From contig CAZBZU010000002.1 of assembly GCA_964496495.1 (NCBI GenBank), positions 1 to 64,000 on the forward strand: a stretch of DNA of 64,000 nucleotides. Direction: 5' to 3'. The position numbers and the translations under genes are program-made. This document shows positions 52,072 through 61,113 of this stretch, piece by piece. Position 1 is the stretch's first letter; every line of letters begins with the position of its first letter. Source of the DNA: JASBRS01 sp964496495. GTDB taxonomy: Bacteria > Deinococcota > Deinococci > Deinococcales > Trueperaceae. A model generated the notes under the pieces. The model ran no database searches. It was not told the DNA's origin and worked only from the letters and a program-made list of their open reading frames with translations.

Positions 52072-53024
52072 CAGGCGACCTCCTGGAGGCTGGGACGGCT
52101 GCGCAGGCTGGCCTCGATGAGCGCCTCGGCCTCCTCCCGCTCGCGGCCGGCGAGCTCCAGCCGGGGCGGGCGCACGCGCGCGCTGCCACGGCCCACCCGC
52201 TCCTGCACCAGCTTGATGAGCTGCACGAACTTCGGCACGGTGTCCAGCCTCAGCAGGGGCAGGAACCAGCGGTAGAGCGCGAACGCCTCCTCGGCGCGGC
52301 CGGCCCGCGCCAGCCGGTAGAGCGCCACCGACTCGGCCGGCAGCGCGTTGACGAGGCCGGCGAGCCAGCCGACGGCACCGGCGGCCAGCCCCTCGACGAT
52401 GGCGTCGTCGACGCCCACCAGGATCTCGAGGCGGGCGCCCGTGAGCGCGCGCAGCGCGGTGACGCGTCGCACGTCGGTGCTGGACTCCTTCACCGCCACC
52501 AGGTTCGGGTGCTCGCCGGCGAGCTCGGCGATCTGCGCGGGTAGGAAGTCGGTGGTGTAGGCCACCGGGTTGTTGTAGAGCATGCAGGGCAGCGCGGTGG
52601 CGTCGAGGATCGCGGCGACGTGGGCTTTCATCTCGCGCCAGTCGGTGCTGTAGACGTAGGGCGGCAGCACCATCAGGCCGCGTGCGCCCTCCGCTTCCGC
52701 GGCGCGCGCGAAGCGCACCGCCTCGGCGGTGGACAGCGCGGCCACGCCGGGGATGACGGGCGCCCGGTCGCCGAGCGCGCCGGCCAGCGTGCGCACCACG
52801 GCCACCTTCTCCTCGAAGGCGAGCGTCGCCGCCTCGCCGAGCGAACCGCCAGGGACGATGCCGACACACCCCTCGTCCACCAGCCAGCGCGCATGGTCGG
52901 CCAGGGCGTCGCGGTCCACCTGCAGGTCCTCGTCGAAGGGCGTGGTGATGGCGGGGATCACGCCTCGCCACTCGAGGCTCGCCGGCGCTGCCGACGTGCG
53001 CGTGTCCTGGGTCGTCGCTCGCAT
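52071..53024 (-). CDS. DapA-family 1-pyrroline-4-hydroxy-2-carboxylate deaminase
   Basis: A 317-residue (beta/alpha)8 aldolase-class protein of the DHDPS superfamily. GVIPAITTPFDEDLQVD is the N-terminal motif, YNNPVAYTTD holds the active-site Tyr, and LVAVKESS the Schiff-base Lys. Context assigns the role: it would deaminate the cyclic imine made by D-hydroxyproline oxidation, yielding 2-oxoglutarate semialdehyde. A DHDPS or KDG aldolase role cannot be excluded from motifs alone. ATG 53024 has AAGGGAG upstream. It is divergent from the epimerase gene. Confidence 0.82.
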   Translation of the reverse strand: MRATTQDTRTSAAPASLEWRGVIPAITTPFDEDLQVDRDALADHARWLVDEGCVGIVPGGSLGEAATLAFEEKVAVVRTLAGALGDRAPVIPGVAALSTAEAVRFARAAEAEGARGLMVLPPYVYSTDWREMKAHVAAILDATALPCMLYNNPVAYTTDFLPAQIAELAGEHPNLVAVKESSTDVRRVTALRALTGARLEILVGVDDAIVEGLAAGAVGWLAGLVNALPAESVALYRLARAGRAEEAFALYRWFLPLLRLDTVPKFVQLIKLVQERVGRGSARVRPPRLELAGREREEAEALIEASLRSRPSLQEVA

Positions 53025-53116
53025 GCGTGTCTCCCTTCGGTGCGCAGCGGCACCGCGCCGACCGAGCGCGTGCCCCGGCCACCGGCCGTCCGTGCCCGGG
53101 TGAAGCCTGGAGCCGT

Positions 53117-53145
53117 GTCGAGACCGAGTCGAGACAATGTATAAC
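53117..53145 (+). promoter_or_regulatory. Divergent control region of the hydroxyproline genes
   Basis: Direct repeats gtcgagac at 53117-53124 and 53128-53135 are 11 bp apart, so they face the same side of the helix. A TATAAC box follows at 53140-53145, only 8 bases before the GTG start at 53154. Transcription from it would begin at or next to the start codon, giving a leaderless message. Confidence 0.5.
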
Positions 53146-53153
53146 GGCTCATC

Positions 53154-54092
53154 GTGACGGCGCGGCGCATCCACGTCATCGACTCCCATACCGCGGGCGA
53201 ACCGACGCGGGTGGTGGTGTCCGGCGGCCCCGAGCTCGGGGAGGGCTCGATGGCCCAGAGGGCGGAGCGCTTCCGCACCGAGTTCGACGCCTTCCGGAGG
53301 GCGGTGGTGGGCGAGCCTCGCGGCTCCGAGGTGCTGGTGGGAGCGCTGCTGCTGACGCCGGTGGACCCGGCCGCGACGGCAGGGGTCGTGTTCTTCAACA
53401 ACGTGGGGCTGCTGGGCATGTGCGGGCACGGCACCATGGGTCTGGTGCGCACCCTCCAGTACCTGGGGCGAGCGGCGCCGGGGCGCCACCGGATCGAGAC
53501 GCCCGTCGGTGTGGTGGACGCCGAGCTGCACGCCGGCGGCCGGGTGAGCGTGCGGAACGTGCGCGCCTACCGCTACCGTCACGGCGTGCGAGTGGAGGTT
53601 CCCGGGCACGCCCCGGTGACCGGCGACGTGGCCTGGGGCGGGAACTGGTTCTTCCTGGTCGAGGACCACGCGCAGGCGCTGGAGGCGGGGCGCGTGGACG
53701 CCCTGACGTCGTATGCCTGGGCGGTGCGTCGCGGGCTCGAGCGTGCGGGGGTGACCGGCGCCGAAGGCGCCGAGATCGACCACATCGAGCTGGTCGCGAC
53801 GAGCGCCACGGCGGACGGCCGCGGCTTCGTGCTGTGCCCCGGCGGGGCGTACGACCGCTCGCCGTGCGGCACGGGCACCAGCGCGAAGCTGGCGTGCCTG
53901 CAGGCGGACGGGCGACTGAGCGCGGGGCAGCCGTGGCGGCAGGAGAGCGTGATCGGCAGCCTCTTCGAGGCGAGCTTCGAGCTGGACGAGCGCGGGGGCG
54001 TGATCCCGACCATCGCCGGGGAGGCGTTCGTGACGGCGGAGTCCACGCTGATCCTGGAGGACGACGATCCCTTCCGCTGGGGGCTGCCGTGA
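53154..54092 (+). CDS. 4-hydroxyproline 2-epimerase (proline racemase family)
   Basis: A 312-residue proline-racemase-fold enzyme. Both catalytic cysteines are present: Cys90 in GMCGHGTMG and Cys238 in DRSPCGTGTSAK. Two cysteines indicate racemase/epimerase activity; trans-3-hydroxyproline dehydratases have Thr at the second or first position. It converts trans-4-hydroxy-L-proline to cis-4-hydroxy-D-proline. GTG 53154 gives the family-standard start HVIDSHTAGEPTRVV. The stop overlaps the oxidase start (GTGA). Confidence 0.92.
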   Translation: MTARRIHVIDSHTAGEPTRVVVSGGPELGEGSMAQRAERFRTEFDAFRRAVVGEPRGSEVLVGALLLTPVDPAATAGVVFFNNVGLLGMCGHGTMGLVRTLQYLGRAAPGRHRIETPVGVVDAELHAGGRVSVRNVRAYRYRHGVRVEVPGHAPVTGDVAWGGNWFFLVEDHAQALEAGRVDALTSYAWAVRRGLERAGVTGAEGAEIDHIELVATSATADGRGFVLCPGGAYDRSPCGTGTSAKLACLQADGRLSAGQPWRQESVIGSLFEASFELDERGGVIPTIAGEAFVTAESTLILEDDDPFRWGLP

Positions 54093-55384
54093 GCCGCCGC
54101 GTCACGGTCGTGGGCGCGGGCGTGGTGGGGCTCTTCAGTGCGCTGTACGCGCGGCGGGCGGGCTTCGAGGTGACGGTGGTCGAGCGAGGCGGCGCGGAGC
54201 GGGCCAGCGCGTCACACGGGAACATCGGGCTGATCGTGCCGAGCCACTTCGTGCCGCTGGCGGCGCCGGGCGCGGTGGCGCAAGGGCTGCGCTGGATGCT
54301 CGACCCGGAGAGCCCGTTCTACGTGCGGCCCTCGCTCGACCCGGGGCTGCTGGCCTGGGGGTGGCGCTTCTGGCGCGCGTCGAGCGCGACCCGCGCTCGG
54401 CGAGCGGGGCCGCTCTTGCGCGACCTGCACCTGGCGAGCAAGGCGGAGTACCTGGGGCTGGCGGAGCGGCTGGGAAACCCCTTCGACCTGCAAGAGAGCG
54501 GACTGGTGATGCTCTGCTCCACGGCCGAGGGCCTGGAGGCCGAGGCCCGCACTGCGGCGAAGGCGCTGATCCTGGGGTTGCCCGCCCGGGTGCTGGGGCG
54601 GGACGAGGCGCGAGCGCTGGAGCCGGGCGTGACGCTGAACGTCGTGGGCGGCGTGCACTACCCGGAGGACGCGCGGCTCGACCCCGGCCTGCTCGTGGCC
54701 GCGTTGCAGTCGGAGCTCGCCGGCCTGGGCGTAGGCTTCCGCTGGGACACCCGCGTTACGGGGCTGGAGCGGGAGGGCGGCGCCGTCCGCCGCCTGCGAC
54801 TCTCCCGGAACGACGAGGGGCAGGACGCCTCCCCGTCTGCCACGGCGGGCGAGGCCTTGGAGGTGGATCAGCTGGTCCTGGCGGCCGGGGTGTGGTCCGA
54901 GGGCCTCGCCCGCTCGCTGGGCCTGCGGCTGCCCATGCGCGCGGGGAAGGGCTACAGCATGACGCTGCTCGATCCGCCGGAGCGGCTCGCCATGCCGGCC
55001 ATCCTCTCCGAGGGGCACGTCGCGCTCTCCCCGATGGCGGGGGGTGTGCGGGTCGGGGGCACCATGGAGATCACCGGCGTGCGTGAGGGGGTCAGCGACA
55101 GCCGCGTGCGCGGCATCGAGCGCTCGGTGGCGCGAGCCCTGCCGGCGTTCGACGCCGGCGCCTTCGCCGGGACGCCGCCCTGGCACGGGTTCCGGCCCAC
55201 CACGCCGGACGGGCTGCCCTACCTCGGCCGCAGCGCGCGGGCGGACAACCTGGTGGTGGCCACGGGGCACGCCATGCTGGGGGTGTCGCTCGCGCCGGTG
55301 AGTGGCAAGCTCGTCGGCGAGCTGCTCCAGGGCCTGCCGCCGAGCCTCGGCATCGAGGCCCTCAGCCCCGATCGCTACGCCTAG
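54089..55384 (+). CDS. FAD-dependent D-hydroxyproline oxidase/dehydrogenase (DAAO family)
   Basis: A 431-residue FAD enzyme of the DadA/DAAO type. The Rossmann motif VVGAGVVGLFSALYARRAG is at the N terminus. GGVHYPEDARLDPGLLVAAL, GMSMT-like residues in AGKGYSMTLLDPPERL, and the closing GFRPTTPDGLPYLGR and ATGHAMLGVSLAP match D-amino acid dehydrogenases. It would oxidise cis-4-hydroxy-D-proline to 1-pyrroline-4-hydroxy-2-carboxylate. A single polypeptide is used here instead of the multi-subunit oxidases of some pseudomonads. GTG 54089 overlaps the epimerase stop. Confidence 0.88.
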   Translation: MSRRVTVVGAGVVGLFSALYARRAGFEVTVVERGGAERASASHGNIGLIVPSHFVPLAAPGAVAQGLRWMLDPESPFYVRPSLDPGLLAWGWRFWRASSATRARRAGPLLRDLHLASKAEYLGLAERLGNPFDLQESGLVMLCSTAEGLEAEARTAAKALILGLPARVLGRDEARALEPGVTLNVVGGVHYPEDARLDPGLLVAALQSELAGLGVGFRWDTRVTGLEREGGAVRRLRLSRNDEGQDASPSATAGEALEVDQLVLAAGVWSEGLARSLGLRLPMRAGKGYSMTLLDPPERLAMPAILSEGHVALSPMAGGVRVGGTMEITGVREGVSDSRVRGIERSVARALPAFDAGAFAGTPPWHGFRPTTPDGLPYLGRSARADNLVVATGHAMLGVSLAPVSGKLVGELLQGLPPSLGIEALSPDRYA

Positions 55385-55417
55385 GGCTGCCGCGCGCGAG
55401 CCGGGCCGTACGCCCTG

Positions 55418-56938
55418 CTACTGCAGCGGGACCGCCGGCGTTCCGGCGAGCAGTGCCAGGACGTTGCCGGCCACGCGCTGCACGAACATGGTGGCGCTGG
55501 CGCCGATGTCCTCGCGGTTGTAGAGCACCACGACGGCGCGATCGTGCGCGGGTTGGAAGGCCACGAACGAGGTGCTCCCGCCCGTGCCGCCATTGTGCCA
55601 GTACAGTCCGCTCTTCTCCTGGTACAGCCAGCCCATGCCCACCTTCATGCCCGGCGGGCCGGGAGCGCGCAGCTGCTGCGTCATGGCGATCGCGCCGCTC
55701 AAGGTGGCCGCGGGTCCCTGCTGGGTCCCGGCCCCGACCGAGGCGGGATGCAGCTCGGCGCCCAGGAAGGTGAGGAGGTCGCCGGCCGTGGACCGGAGGG
55801 CTCCCGCGCCGGCCAGGGCGTCGAACGTCCAGGCCGGAACGGCAGCGTTGGCGGCGTCGTGCCCTTGCGCCAGGCGCGCCGTCTGTCCGGTAGCGAGGTG
55901 CACGGCGGTGTCGCTCAGGTGGAGGGGCCCGGCGATCTCGCTCTCGACCAGCTGGCCGTAGGTCTCCCCGGCGCGGCGGGCCAGCACGAACCCGAGCAAT
56001 CCGTAGCCCAGGTTGCTGTACAGGTAGCTCGCCTTCTGCGGCAAGGCCAGGCCGTGCTGCGCGAGGTACGCGTACAGCTTCGCGGGGCCGTAGCCGGCGT
56101 ACGGGTTCGACGGGTCGGCGCTCACGTCGAGGTTCGCCGGCAAGCGCGGCAGCCCGGAGCGCTGGCTGGCGAGGTCGCCCAGGGTGATCTCCGGGCCGGA
56201 CGGCTTGGCGACGGTGCCGGGGGGAAGGAGCGCGCGCACGGGCTCGTCGAGCGCCACGCGCCGCTGCGCGACCAGCTGCGCCAGCAGCAGTCCCGTGAAC
56301 GACTTCGTCACCGACCCGATCTCGAAGATGCTGTCCTTGCTGACGGCGCCGTAGGCGAAGATGCGTCGCTGCCCGTTCTGCAGGACGCCGACGACCACCC
56401 CGACGCCGGCCGAGGGCTCGAGCACATGGGTGCCGGTCACCGGCGCGAACTCCCGGTCGAGGACGCCCCCTAGCTGGCCGAGAGGCACGGGCGGACGGGC
56501 GGGACGGGGGGTGGAACTGCTCGCCAGCGGGGGCCGGGCGCCTTGCGGCTGCCGCTCGAAGGTGAGCGGCAGCGAGCCACCCTGCGTCCAGGTGCCGGCG
56601 ATGGTCTTGCCGTCGGTGCTCAGGCGACCGCTGTAGCTGCCCTTCACGGCCGGCACCTCGAAGCTGAAGGTCGCGCCCGTCAGGGTCACGTTGGCACAGG
56701 GGATCGGCGTCGGGGACTGATCCAGGCTGATGAGCCTGGCGCCCAGCTTGCCGCTCGCGTCCCGGGTGACGTCGAGCCAGATCCGCAGCGAGGCCTGTCC
56801 CGCCACCAGCTTCCCTTCCCAGCTCCCCGTCACGCCCCCGGCCGCGGCCGGCGCGGCCGCCCGCGCGGGCGAGACCGGCAGGAGTGCCCAGGCGCCGATC
56901 ACGGCGAGCGTCACCAGCGTCAATCCAGTCATCTTCAT
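55418..56938 (-). CDS. Secreted serine hydrolase, beta-lactamase class C-like
   Basis: A 506-residue exported protein. A signal peptide ends near residue 28 (SPARA-AAP). Residues 30-130 form a small beta domain (GSWEGKLVAGQASLRIWLDV ... GTWTQGGSLPLTFER). The rest is a class-C beta-lactamase-fold hydrolase with the nucleophile motif SVTK, YSN in ASYLYSNLGYG, and HNGGTGG in place of the KTG box. The last motif is that of esterases and peptidases rather than true beta-lactamases. It starts at ATG 56938 with GGGGAGGAG upstream. Long phased repeats lie just upstream. Confidence 0.85.
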   Translation of the reverse strand: MKMTGLTLVTLAVIGAWALLPVSPARAAAPAAAGGVTGSWEGKLVAGQASLRIWLDVTRDASGKLGARLISLDQSPTPIPCANVTLTGATFSFEVPAVKGSYSGRLSTDGKTIAGTWTQGGSLPLTFERQPQGARPPLASSSTPRPARPPVPLGQLGGVLDREFAPVTGTHVLEPSAGVGVVVGVLQNGQRRIFAYGAVSKDSIFEIGSVTKSFTGLLLAQLVAQRRVALDEPVRALLPPGTVAKPSGPEITLGDLASQRSGLPRLPANLDVSADPSNPYAGYGPAKLYAYLAQHGLALPQKASYLYSNLGYGLLGFVLARRAGETYGQLVESEIAGPLHLSDTAVHLATGQTARLAQGHDAANAAVPAWTFDALAGAGALRSTAGDLLTFLGAELHPASVGAGTQQGPAATLSGAIAMTQQLRAPGPPGMKVGMGWLYQEKSGLYWHNGGTGGSTSFVAFQPAHDRAVVVLYNREDIGASATMFVQRVAGNVLALLAGTPAVPLQ

Positions 56939-56965
56939 CGGGAGCTCCTCCCCTCGAGCCCTGGT

Positions 56966-57015
56966 ACGACATGGGGCGTCATGGTGCGTCATGGGGCGAC
57001 CCCGTGCGACATGCT
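56966..57015. repeat. Five 10-bp phased units upstream of the serine hydrolase gene
   Basis: Contiguous units read acgacatggg, gcgtcatggt, gcgtcatggg, gcgaccccgt, gcgacatgct. They begin 28 bases before the gene's ATG, on its upstream side. The 10-bp period places each copy on one face of the helix. The rest of 57016-57300 holds no recognised gene. Confidence 0.6.
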
Positions 57016-57300
57016 GCGGCCGCCTCGTGGCGCCTCGCCCCGATCCGCAAGCCTACCGCGTTGCAGCCGTGCCGGCCGGCCTCGCGGCGCGTCCGCTGCG
57101 GCTCCGCTGCGGCTCCCCAGGGCCGACGCGCGTCCTGCCCGTGGGGCTGGCGCGCGCCCCAGCCGCTGGCTGGCGGCAGACGCCGCGCGCGGGCGTATGC
57201 TGGGCCCGCGTATACGCACCCGAGCGATGTCGAGGAGGCAGGGGCGGTGACGGCCCCGGTCGAGCGTGGCTCGGGTGCGGACAGCGTAGGAGGTAGATTG

Positions 57301-57675
57301 ATGCTTCGTCGTGCCGACCCCGCAGCCCCTGGCGACGCGTCTGCCTGGCCCGAGGCGCTGGACGCGCTGAACGCCGCGCCCGACCATCACAGCCTCATGT
57401 TCGAGGACGAACGTGTCAGGGTGCTGGATACGCACATCCCCGCCGGCGATCGCACGCCGGTGCATACGCATCGCTGGCCGGCGGTGCTGGTGGTGCTGCA
57501 GTGGAGCCCGTTCGTGCGCTCCGCCGAGAACGGCGACCTCCAGCTCGACTCGCGGCGGGTGCCGACCCTCGCGGTCCCGACGACGGTGTTGCCATCGGCG
57601 CCACTGCCGCCGCATTCGCTGGAGAACGTGGGGACCGCCGACCTCCACATCATCAGCGTCGAGCTCAAGGACTGA
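57301..57675 (+). CDS. Small cupin-like protein
   Basis: A 124-residue single cupin barrel. The first metal motif is present as HIPAGDRTPVHTHRWPAVLV, with two His; the second motif (LPPHSLENVGTADLHIISVE) has one His. The composition resembles small cupins acting on sugars or quercetin-type substrates, but no specific family is recognised. GGAGG precedes ATG 57301. A longer frame to 56884 is not convincing. Confidence 0.75.
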   Translation: MLRRADPAAPGDASAWPEALDALNAAPDHHSLMFEDERVRVLDTHIPAGDRTPVHTHRWPAVLVVLQWSPFVRSAENGDLQLDSRRVPTLAVPTTVLPSAPLPPHSLENVGTADLHIISVELKD

Positions 57676-57745
57676 AGGGCCGGGTCCCGTCGCGGGTCGG
57701 CTCGCCGCCCGCGGGGCGCGTGCGGATGCTGCTCGAAGGCTCCGA

Positions 57746-59182
57746 TCAACCCGCGACCAGGTACACCGGGTTCGACAGCGCGCGCCGGCGCGGGTGCGCC
57801 AGGATCTCCTCCAGCGTGATCCAGGGCGGCAGCTTGCCGCGCGCCTCCAGTGCCGTGAATCCCTCTCGCACGGCGGCCTCGTCCCCCACCGCCAGCACCT
57901 CGGCACGCAGGAACGGGCCCTGTGCCTCCCATGCCCAGGCGTCCTCGAAGGCGTCCCCGTCCACCGGCACCTCCCGCACCGGACCTTCGGCAGCGACGTA
58001 GCGCAGCAGCGAGCCGGCCGCGCCGGTCACGCGGGCACGCACCGGCAACGGCGTGCCCGCGGGCGCCGGCGTCGCCGAGCCCATGCTGGCCCGCGCGACC
58101 TCCAGCTCCAGCCGCGGCCCCGCCGGCCCGTCGCTGACGAACGCCTGGCCCGAGCGCAGCCCCTGCAGCAGCGCCGCCTCGGAGAGCTCGGGAAGCTGGA
58201 ACCAGGTGGTGGGCGTGCCCACCCACAGCAGCTCGGGGTCGCGGTCGGGCCAGCCGGGCTGGTGGCGGTCGCTGCCGCCAACCAGGGTGGGGCGCAGGCC
58301 GCGGCGGAGCAGCGCGTCGTAGCGCTCCAGTGCCTCCCAGTTGCGGTAGGCCCAGGGGCCGTTCCAGGCCTCGAAGACGTCGACCCCCTCCGGCACCGGG
58401 TAGTCCCAGTCGCAGCCGATGCACCCCGGCGCCGCCCGCGGGTGGTTGACGGCGAACAGCCCGCCGCGTGCGTGAACGTGATCGACCAGGGTGCCGACGT
58501 CACGGTCGCCGCCGATCCGGAAGTCGACCCAGCCGTCCACCCCCCAGACGTTGGCGTGGCCGCGGTAGGTGGTGACCTCCTCGCCGGGGAGCAGGACGAG
58601 CTCCGGCGAGCTGGCGGCGAGCAGCGGGAGGTGGTGGGAGGTGGTGTTGTGGTCCGTCACCGACAGGAAGTCCAGGCCGCGCGCGCGAGCGGCCGCCAGC
58701 AGGTCCGCCAGCGAGCCGCGGGCGTCGCTGTGGTGGGTGTGGCTGTGGAGGTCGCCGCGGAACCAGCGCGGACCGGGAACGCGAACCTGCGCGCCTGGCG
58801 GCGGGGCCGGCGGCGCCGGCCGCGGGCCGCCGAGCTCGACCTCCACCCGGTAGCTGCACGGTGCCTCGCCCAGCTGCGCGAGCCCCAGGACCACCTGCCA
58901 GGTCCCCGGCGGCAGCTCGCCCGCCAGGTAGCCGGGGGTCGCCGCATCCAGCGCCACGAACACCTGCTCCCGTGCCGACCCGCTCCAGCCGCGGAAGCCC
59001 TCCGCCGAAGGGAACGGACCGATGCGCGGGTCGAGCAGGCCGAGGTCGAGGATGTGGCCGTCGTCGTAGTGGTAGCGCACGTCCACGCGCCCGGTGCCGG
59101 CCGGCACCTCGAAGGGCAACAGAACGGTGGGCGCGGCCGTCTGCCCGGCCCGCAGCGTGCCCTCCAGCACGATCGTCGTCAA
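57746..59182 (-). CDS. CehA/McbA-like PHP-domain metallohydrolase
   Basis: A 478-residue protein. The first ~130 residues form a beta-sandwich domain. The PHP core then shows the metal motif RGDLHSHTHHSD, followed by SVTDHNTTSHH, GEEVTTY, FAVNHPRAAP and GGSDRH, the four motifs of PHP hydrolases in order. The arrangement is that of CehA/McbA-type carbamate or phosphoester hydrolases. It shares an operon with an alpha-mannosidase and a sugar importer and overlaps the ATPase gene by four bases, so it probably acts on a substituted sugar taken up by that importer. Confidence 0.82.
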   Translation of the reverse strand: MTTIVLEGTLRAGQTAAPTVLLPFEVPAGTGRVDVRYHYDDGHILDLGLLDPRIGPFPSAEGFRGWSGSAREQVFVALDAATPGYLAGELPPGTWQVVLGLAQLGEAPCSYRVEVELGGPRPAPPAPPPGAQVRVPGPRWFRGDLHSHTHHSDARGSLADLLAAARARGLDFLSVTDHNTTSHHLPLLAASSPELVLLPGEEVTTYRGHANVWGVDGWVDFRIGGDRDVGTLVDHVHARGGLFAVNHPRAAPGCIGCDWDYPVPEGVDVFEAWNGPWAYRNWEALERYDALLRRGLRPTLVGGSDRHQPGWPDRDPELLWVGTPTTWFQLPELSEAALLQGLRSGQAFVSDGPAGPRLELEVARASMGSATPAPAGTPLPVRARVTGAAGSLLRYVAAEGPVREVPVDGDAFEDAWAWEAQGPFLRAEVLAVGDEAAVREGFTALEARGKLPPWITLEEILAHPRRRALSNPVYLVAG

Positions 59183-60270
59183 CGTGGGACCCGGTTGCCG
59201 TCCTGGTCGAACAGGTCGAGGTGCTCGGGGTCGACGCGGAAGTGGGCCGTGCCGTCGAGGGCGGGCGGCTCGTCGCTGAACAGCCGCGCGGTGACGAGGC
59301 GGCCGTCCACCATGCAGGTGATGAGCGTCTCCGGTCCGAGCGGCTCGAGCGTGTAGATCTGGCCGCTGAGCGTGGCCGAGGCGGCATCTGGCGCCAGCTG
59401 CAGGTGCTCGGGCCGCACGCCCAGGGTGAGCTCGGCGCCGTCGCGCGAGCCGGCCCCCAGCCCCTCGCGCCAGGCTCCGGCATCCAGCTCGAAGCCGGGG
59501 CCGTGCAAGCGCCCGTCGCTGCCGTCCAGGCGGAGCGTCACGGGCAGCAGGTTCATCGGCGGGTTGCCGAGGAAGCTGGCGACGAAGGTGGTGGCCGGCC
59601 TGCGGTAGACCTCCAGCGGGGGGCCCATCTGGACCACGCGGCCGCTCTCCATCACGGCGATGCGGTCCGCCAGCGCCATCGCCTCGGCCTGGTCGTGGGT
59701 GACGTACACCGCGGTCACGCCCAGCTCCATCTGCAGATGCTTGAGGAAGCTGCGGGCTTCGACCCGCAGCTTGGCGTCTAGGTTCGAGAGCGGCTCGTCG
59801 AACAGGAACACCTGTGGCTTGTGCACCACCGCGCGCGCCACCGAGGTGCGTTGCTGCTGCCCGCCCGAGATCTGGCCCGGCCGGCGCGCCAGCAGCTGCT
59901 CGATGCCGAGGCTCCGCGCCACCTCCTCGGTGCGGGCGTTGCGGTCGTGGCTGCCGACGCCACGCACCTTCAGCGGGTAGGCGATGTTCTCGGCGATGGT
60001 CATGTGCGGGAACAGCGCGTAGTCCTGGAAGACCATGCCGACGTCACGCTCCTTCGGCTTGGCCTGCGTCACGTCGCGCTCGCCGATGACGATGCGGCCG
60101 CTGGTGGCTTGCTCGAGCCCGGCCATGAGCCGCAGGGTGGTGGTCTTGCCGCAGCCCGAGGGGCCGAGCAGGCAGATGAAGGCACCCTCGTCGATCTCGA
60201 AGGAGACCCCATCCACGGCCTTCACGGTGCCGAAGTGCTTGCTGACGTTGTCGAAGACGACTCGTGCCAA
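59179..60270 (-). CDS. Sugar ABC transporter ATP-binding protein (UgpC/MsmK-like)
   Basis: A 363-residue ATPase: Walker A GPSGCGKT, Q-loop FQDYALFPHM, signature SGGQQQR, Walker B FLFDEPLSNLDAKLR, switch His THDQAEAMALADRI. The C-terminal TOBE domain (LGVRPEHLQL) is typical of CUT1 importers. One oddity is TSVARA after the signature where most have VALARA. It powers the importer encoded just upstream and, being MsmK-like, might also serve the ATPase-less importer at 12819-14593. Confidence 0.92.
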   Translation of the reverse strand: MARVVFDNVSKHFGTVKAVDGVSFEIDEGAFICLLGPSGCGKTTTLRLMAGLEQATSGRIVIGERDVTQAKPKERDVGMVFQDYALFPHMTIAENIAYPLKVRGVGSHDRNARTEEVARSLGIEQLLARRPGQISGGQQQRTSVARAVVHKPQVFLFDEPLSNLDAKLRVEARSFLKHLQMELGVTAVYVTHDQAEAMALADRIAVMESGRVVQMGPPLEVYRRPATTFVASFLGNPPMNLLPVTLRLDGSDGRLHGPGFELDAGAWREGLGAGSRDGAELTLGVRPEHLQLAPDAASATLSGQIYTLEPLGPETLITCMVDGRLVTARLFSDEPPALDGTAHFRVDPEHLDLFDQDGNRVPR

Positions 60271-60282
60271 TGGAGCGACTCC

Positions 60283-61113
60283 CTAGGACTTGATGCCGCC
60301 GAAGAACCGGAAGCCGTAGCGCCAGTTCACGAACAGGTAGAGGGCGAGCACCGGGATGGTGTAGAGCAGCGAGTAGGCCGTGGTGAGCGTGATGATGGGC
60401 GTGCCGCCCTCGGTATAGAAGGAGTAGATGGCGACCGAGGCCGGCATGTTGGACGGGCTCCGGAGCAGGATGAAGGGCACGAAGAACCCGCCCCACACGT
60501 TGACGAATGTCCACACCGCCACCACCATCATCCCCGGCCGCACGATCGGCAGGGCGATGTCCCGGAACATGCGCCAGGGGCTGGCCCCGGCGACCAGCGC
60601 CGACTCCTCGTAGGAGCGCGGGATGGAGTCGACGAAGTCGCGCATGATGAACACCGCCGCGGGCAGCAGCCCGCCGGTGAACACCAGGATCACGCCGAGC
60701 TGGGTGTCGATGAGCCCCAGCGAGAAGACCAGCAGGAACAGCGGCACCATCGCCGCGGTACCGGTCACGATCGAGGAGAACAGCACCAGCCCGTAGGAGA
60801 GGAGGTCGGTGCCGCGGATCGGTGCGCGCGACAGGGCGTAGGCCATCAGCGTGGCGAGCAGCGTCACCAGCAGCATGGCGCCGACGCCCTGGATGATGCT
60901 GTTGGCGAACAGTGCCCGCACCGCGAAGGCGTTGCTGAAGACCTTGCCGAAGTTCGCCAGGGTGAAGGGGTGAGGCAGCCGCAGCGACAGATTGGCCCGG
61001 GCATCGAAGGGCGCGAACACCAGCCACACCAGCGGCAACGCGAACAGGCAGGCGAACACCGCCGCCACGGCGTAGAAGGCGGCACGCGAGACCACCAGGC
61101 GTAGCAGCCTCAT
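60283..61113 (-). CDS. Sugar ABC transporter permease (MalG-like)
   Basis: A 276-residue permease with about six helices. The EAA loop reads EESALVAGASPWRMFRDIAL followed by PIVRPG. It starts at ATG 61113, overlapping the stop of the MalF-like gene. A longer frame to 61650 is antisense-like overlap with the upstream gene. Confidence 0.9.
   Translation of the reverse strand: MRLLRLVVSRAAFYAVAAVFACLFALPLVWLVFAPFDARANLSLRLPHPFTLANFGKVFSNAFAVRALFANSIIQGVGAMLLVTLLATLMAYALSRAPIRGTDLLSYGLVLFSSIVTGTAAMVPLFLLVFSLGLIDTQLGVILVFTGGLLPAAVFIMRDFVDSIPRSYEESALVAGASPWRMFRDIALPIVRPGMMVVAVWTFVNVWGGFFVPFILLRSPSNMPASVAIYSFYTEGGTPIITLTTAYSLLYTIPVLALYLFVNWRYGFRFFGGIKS

Noticed and set aside
52071..53024. Reading as dihydrodipicolinate synthase (lysine biosynthesis)
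   Set aside because: The stop-start overlap with the semialdehyde dehydrogenase and the divergent epimerase/oxidase pair fit hydroxyproline degradation much better.
53154..54092. Reading as trans-3-hydroxyproline dehydratase
   Set aside because: Both catalytic cysteines (90 and 238) are present, which indicates an epimerase/racemase.
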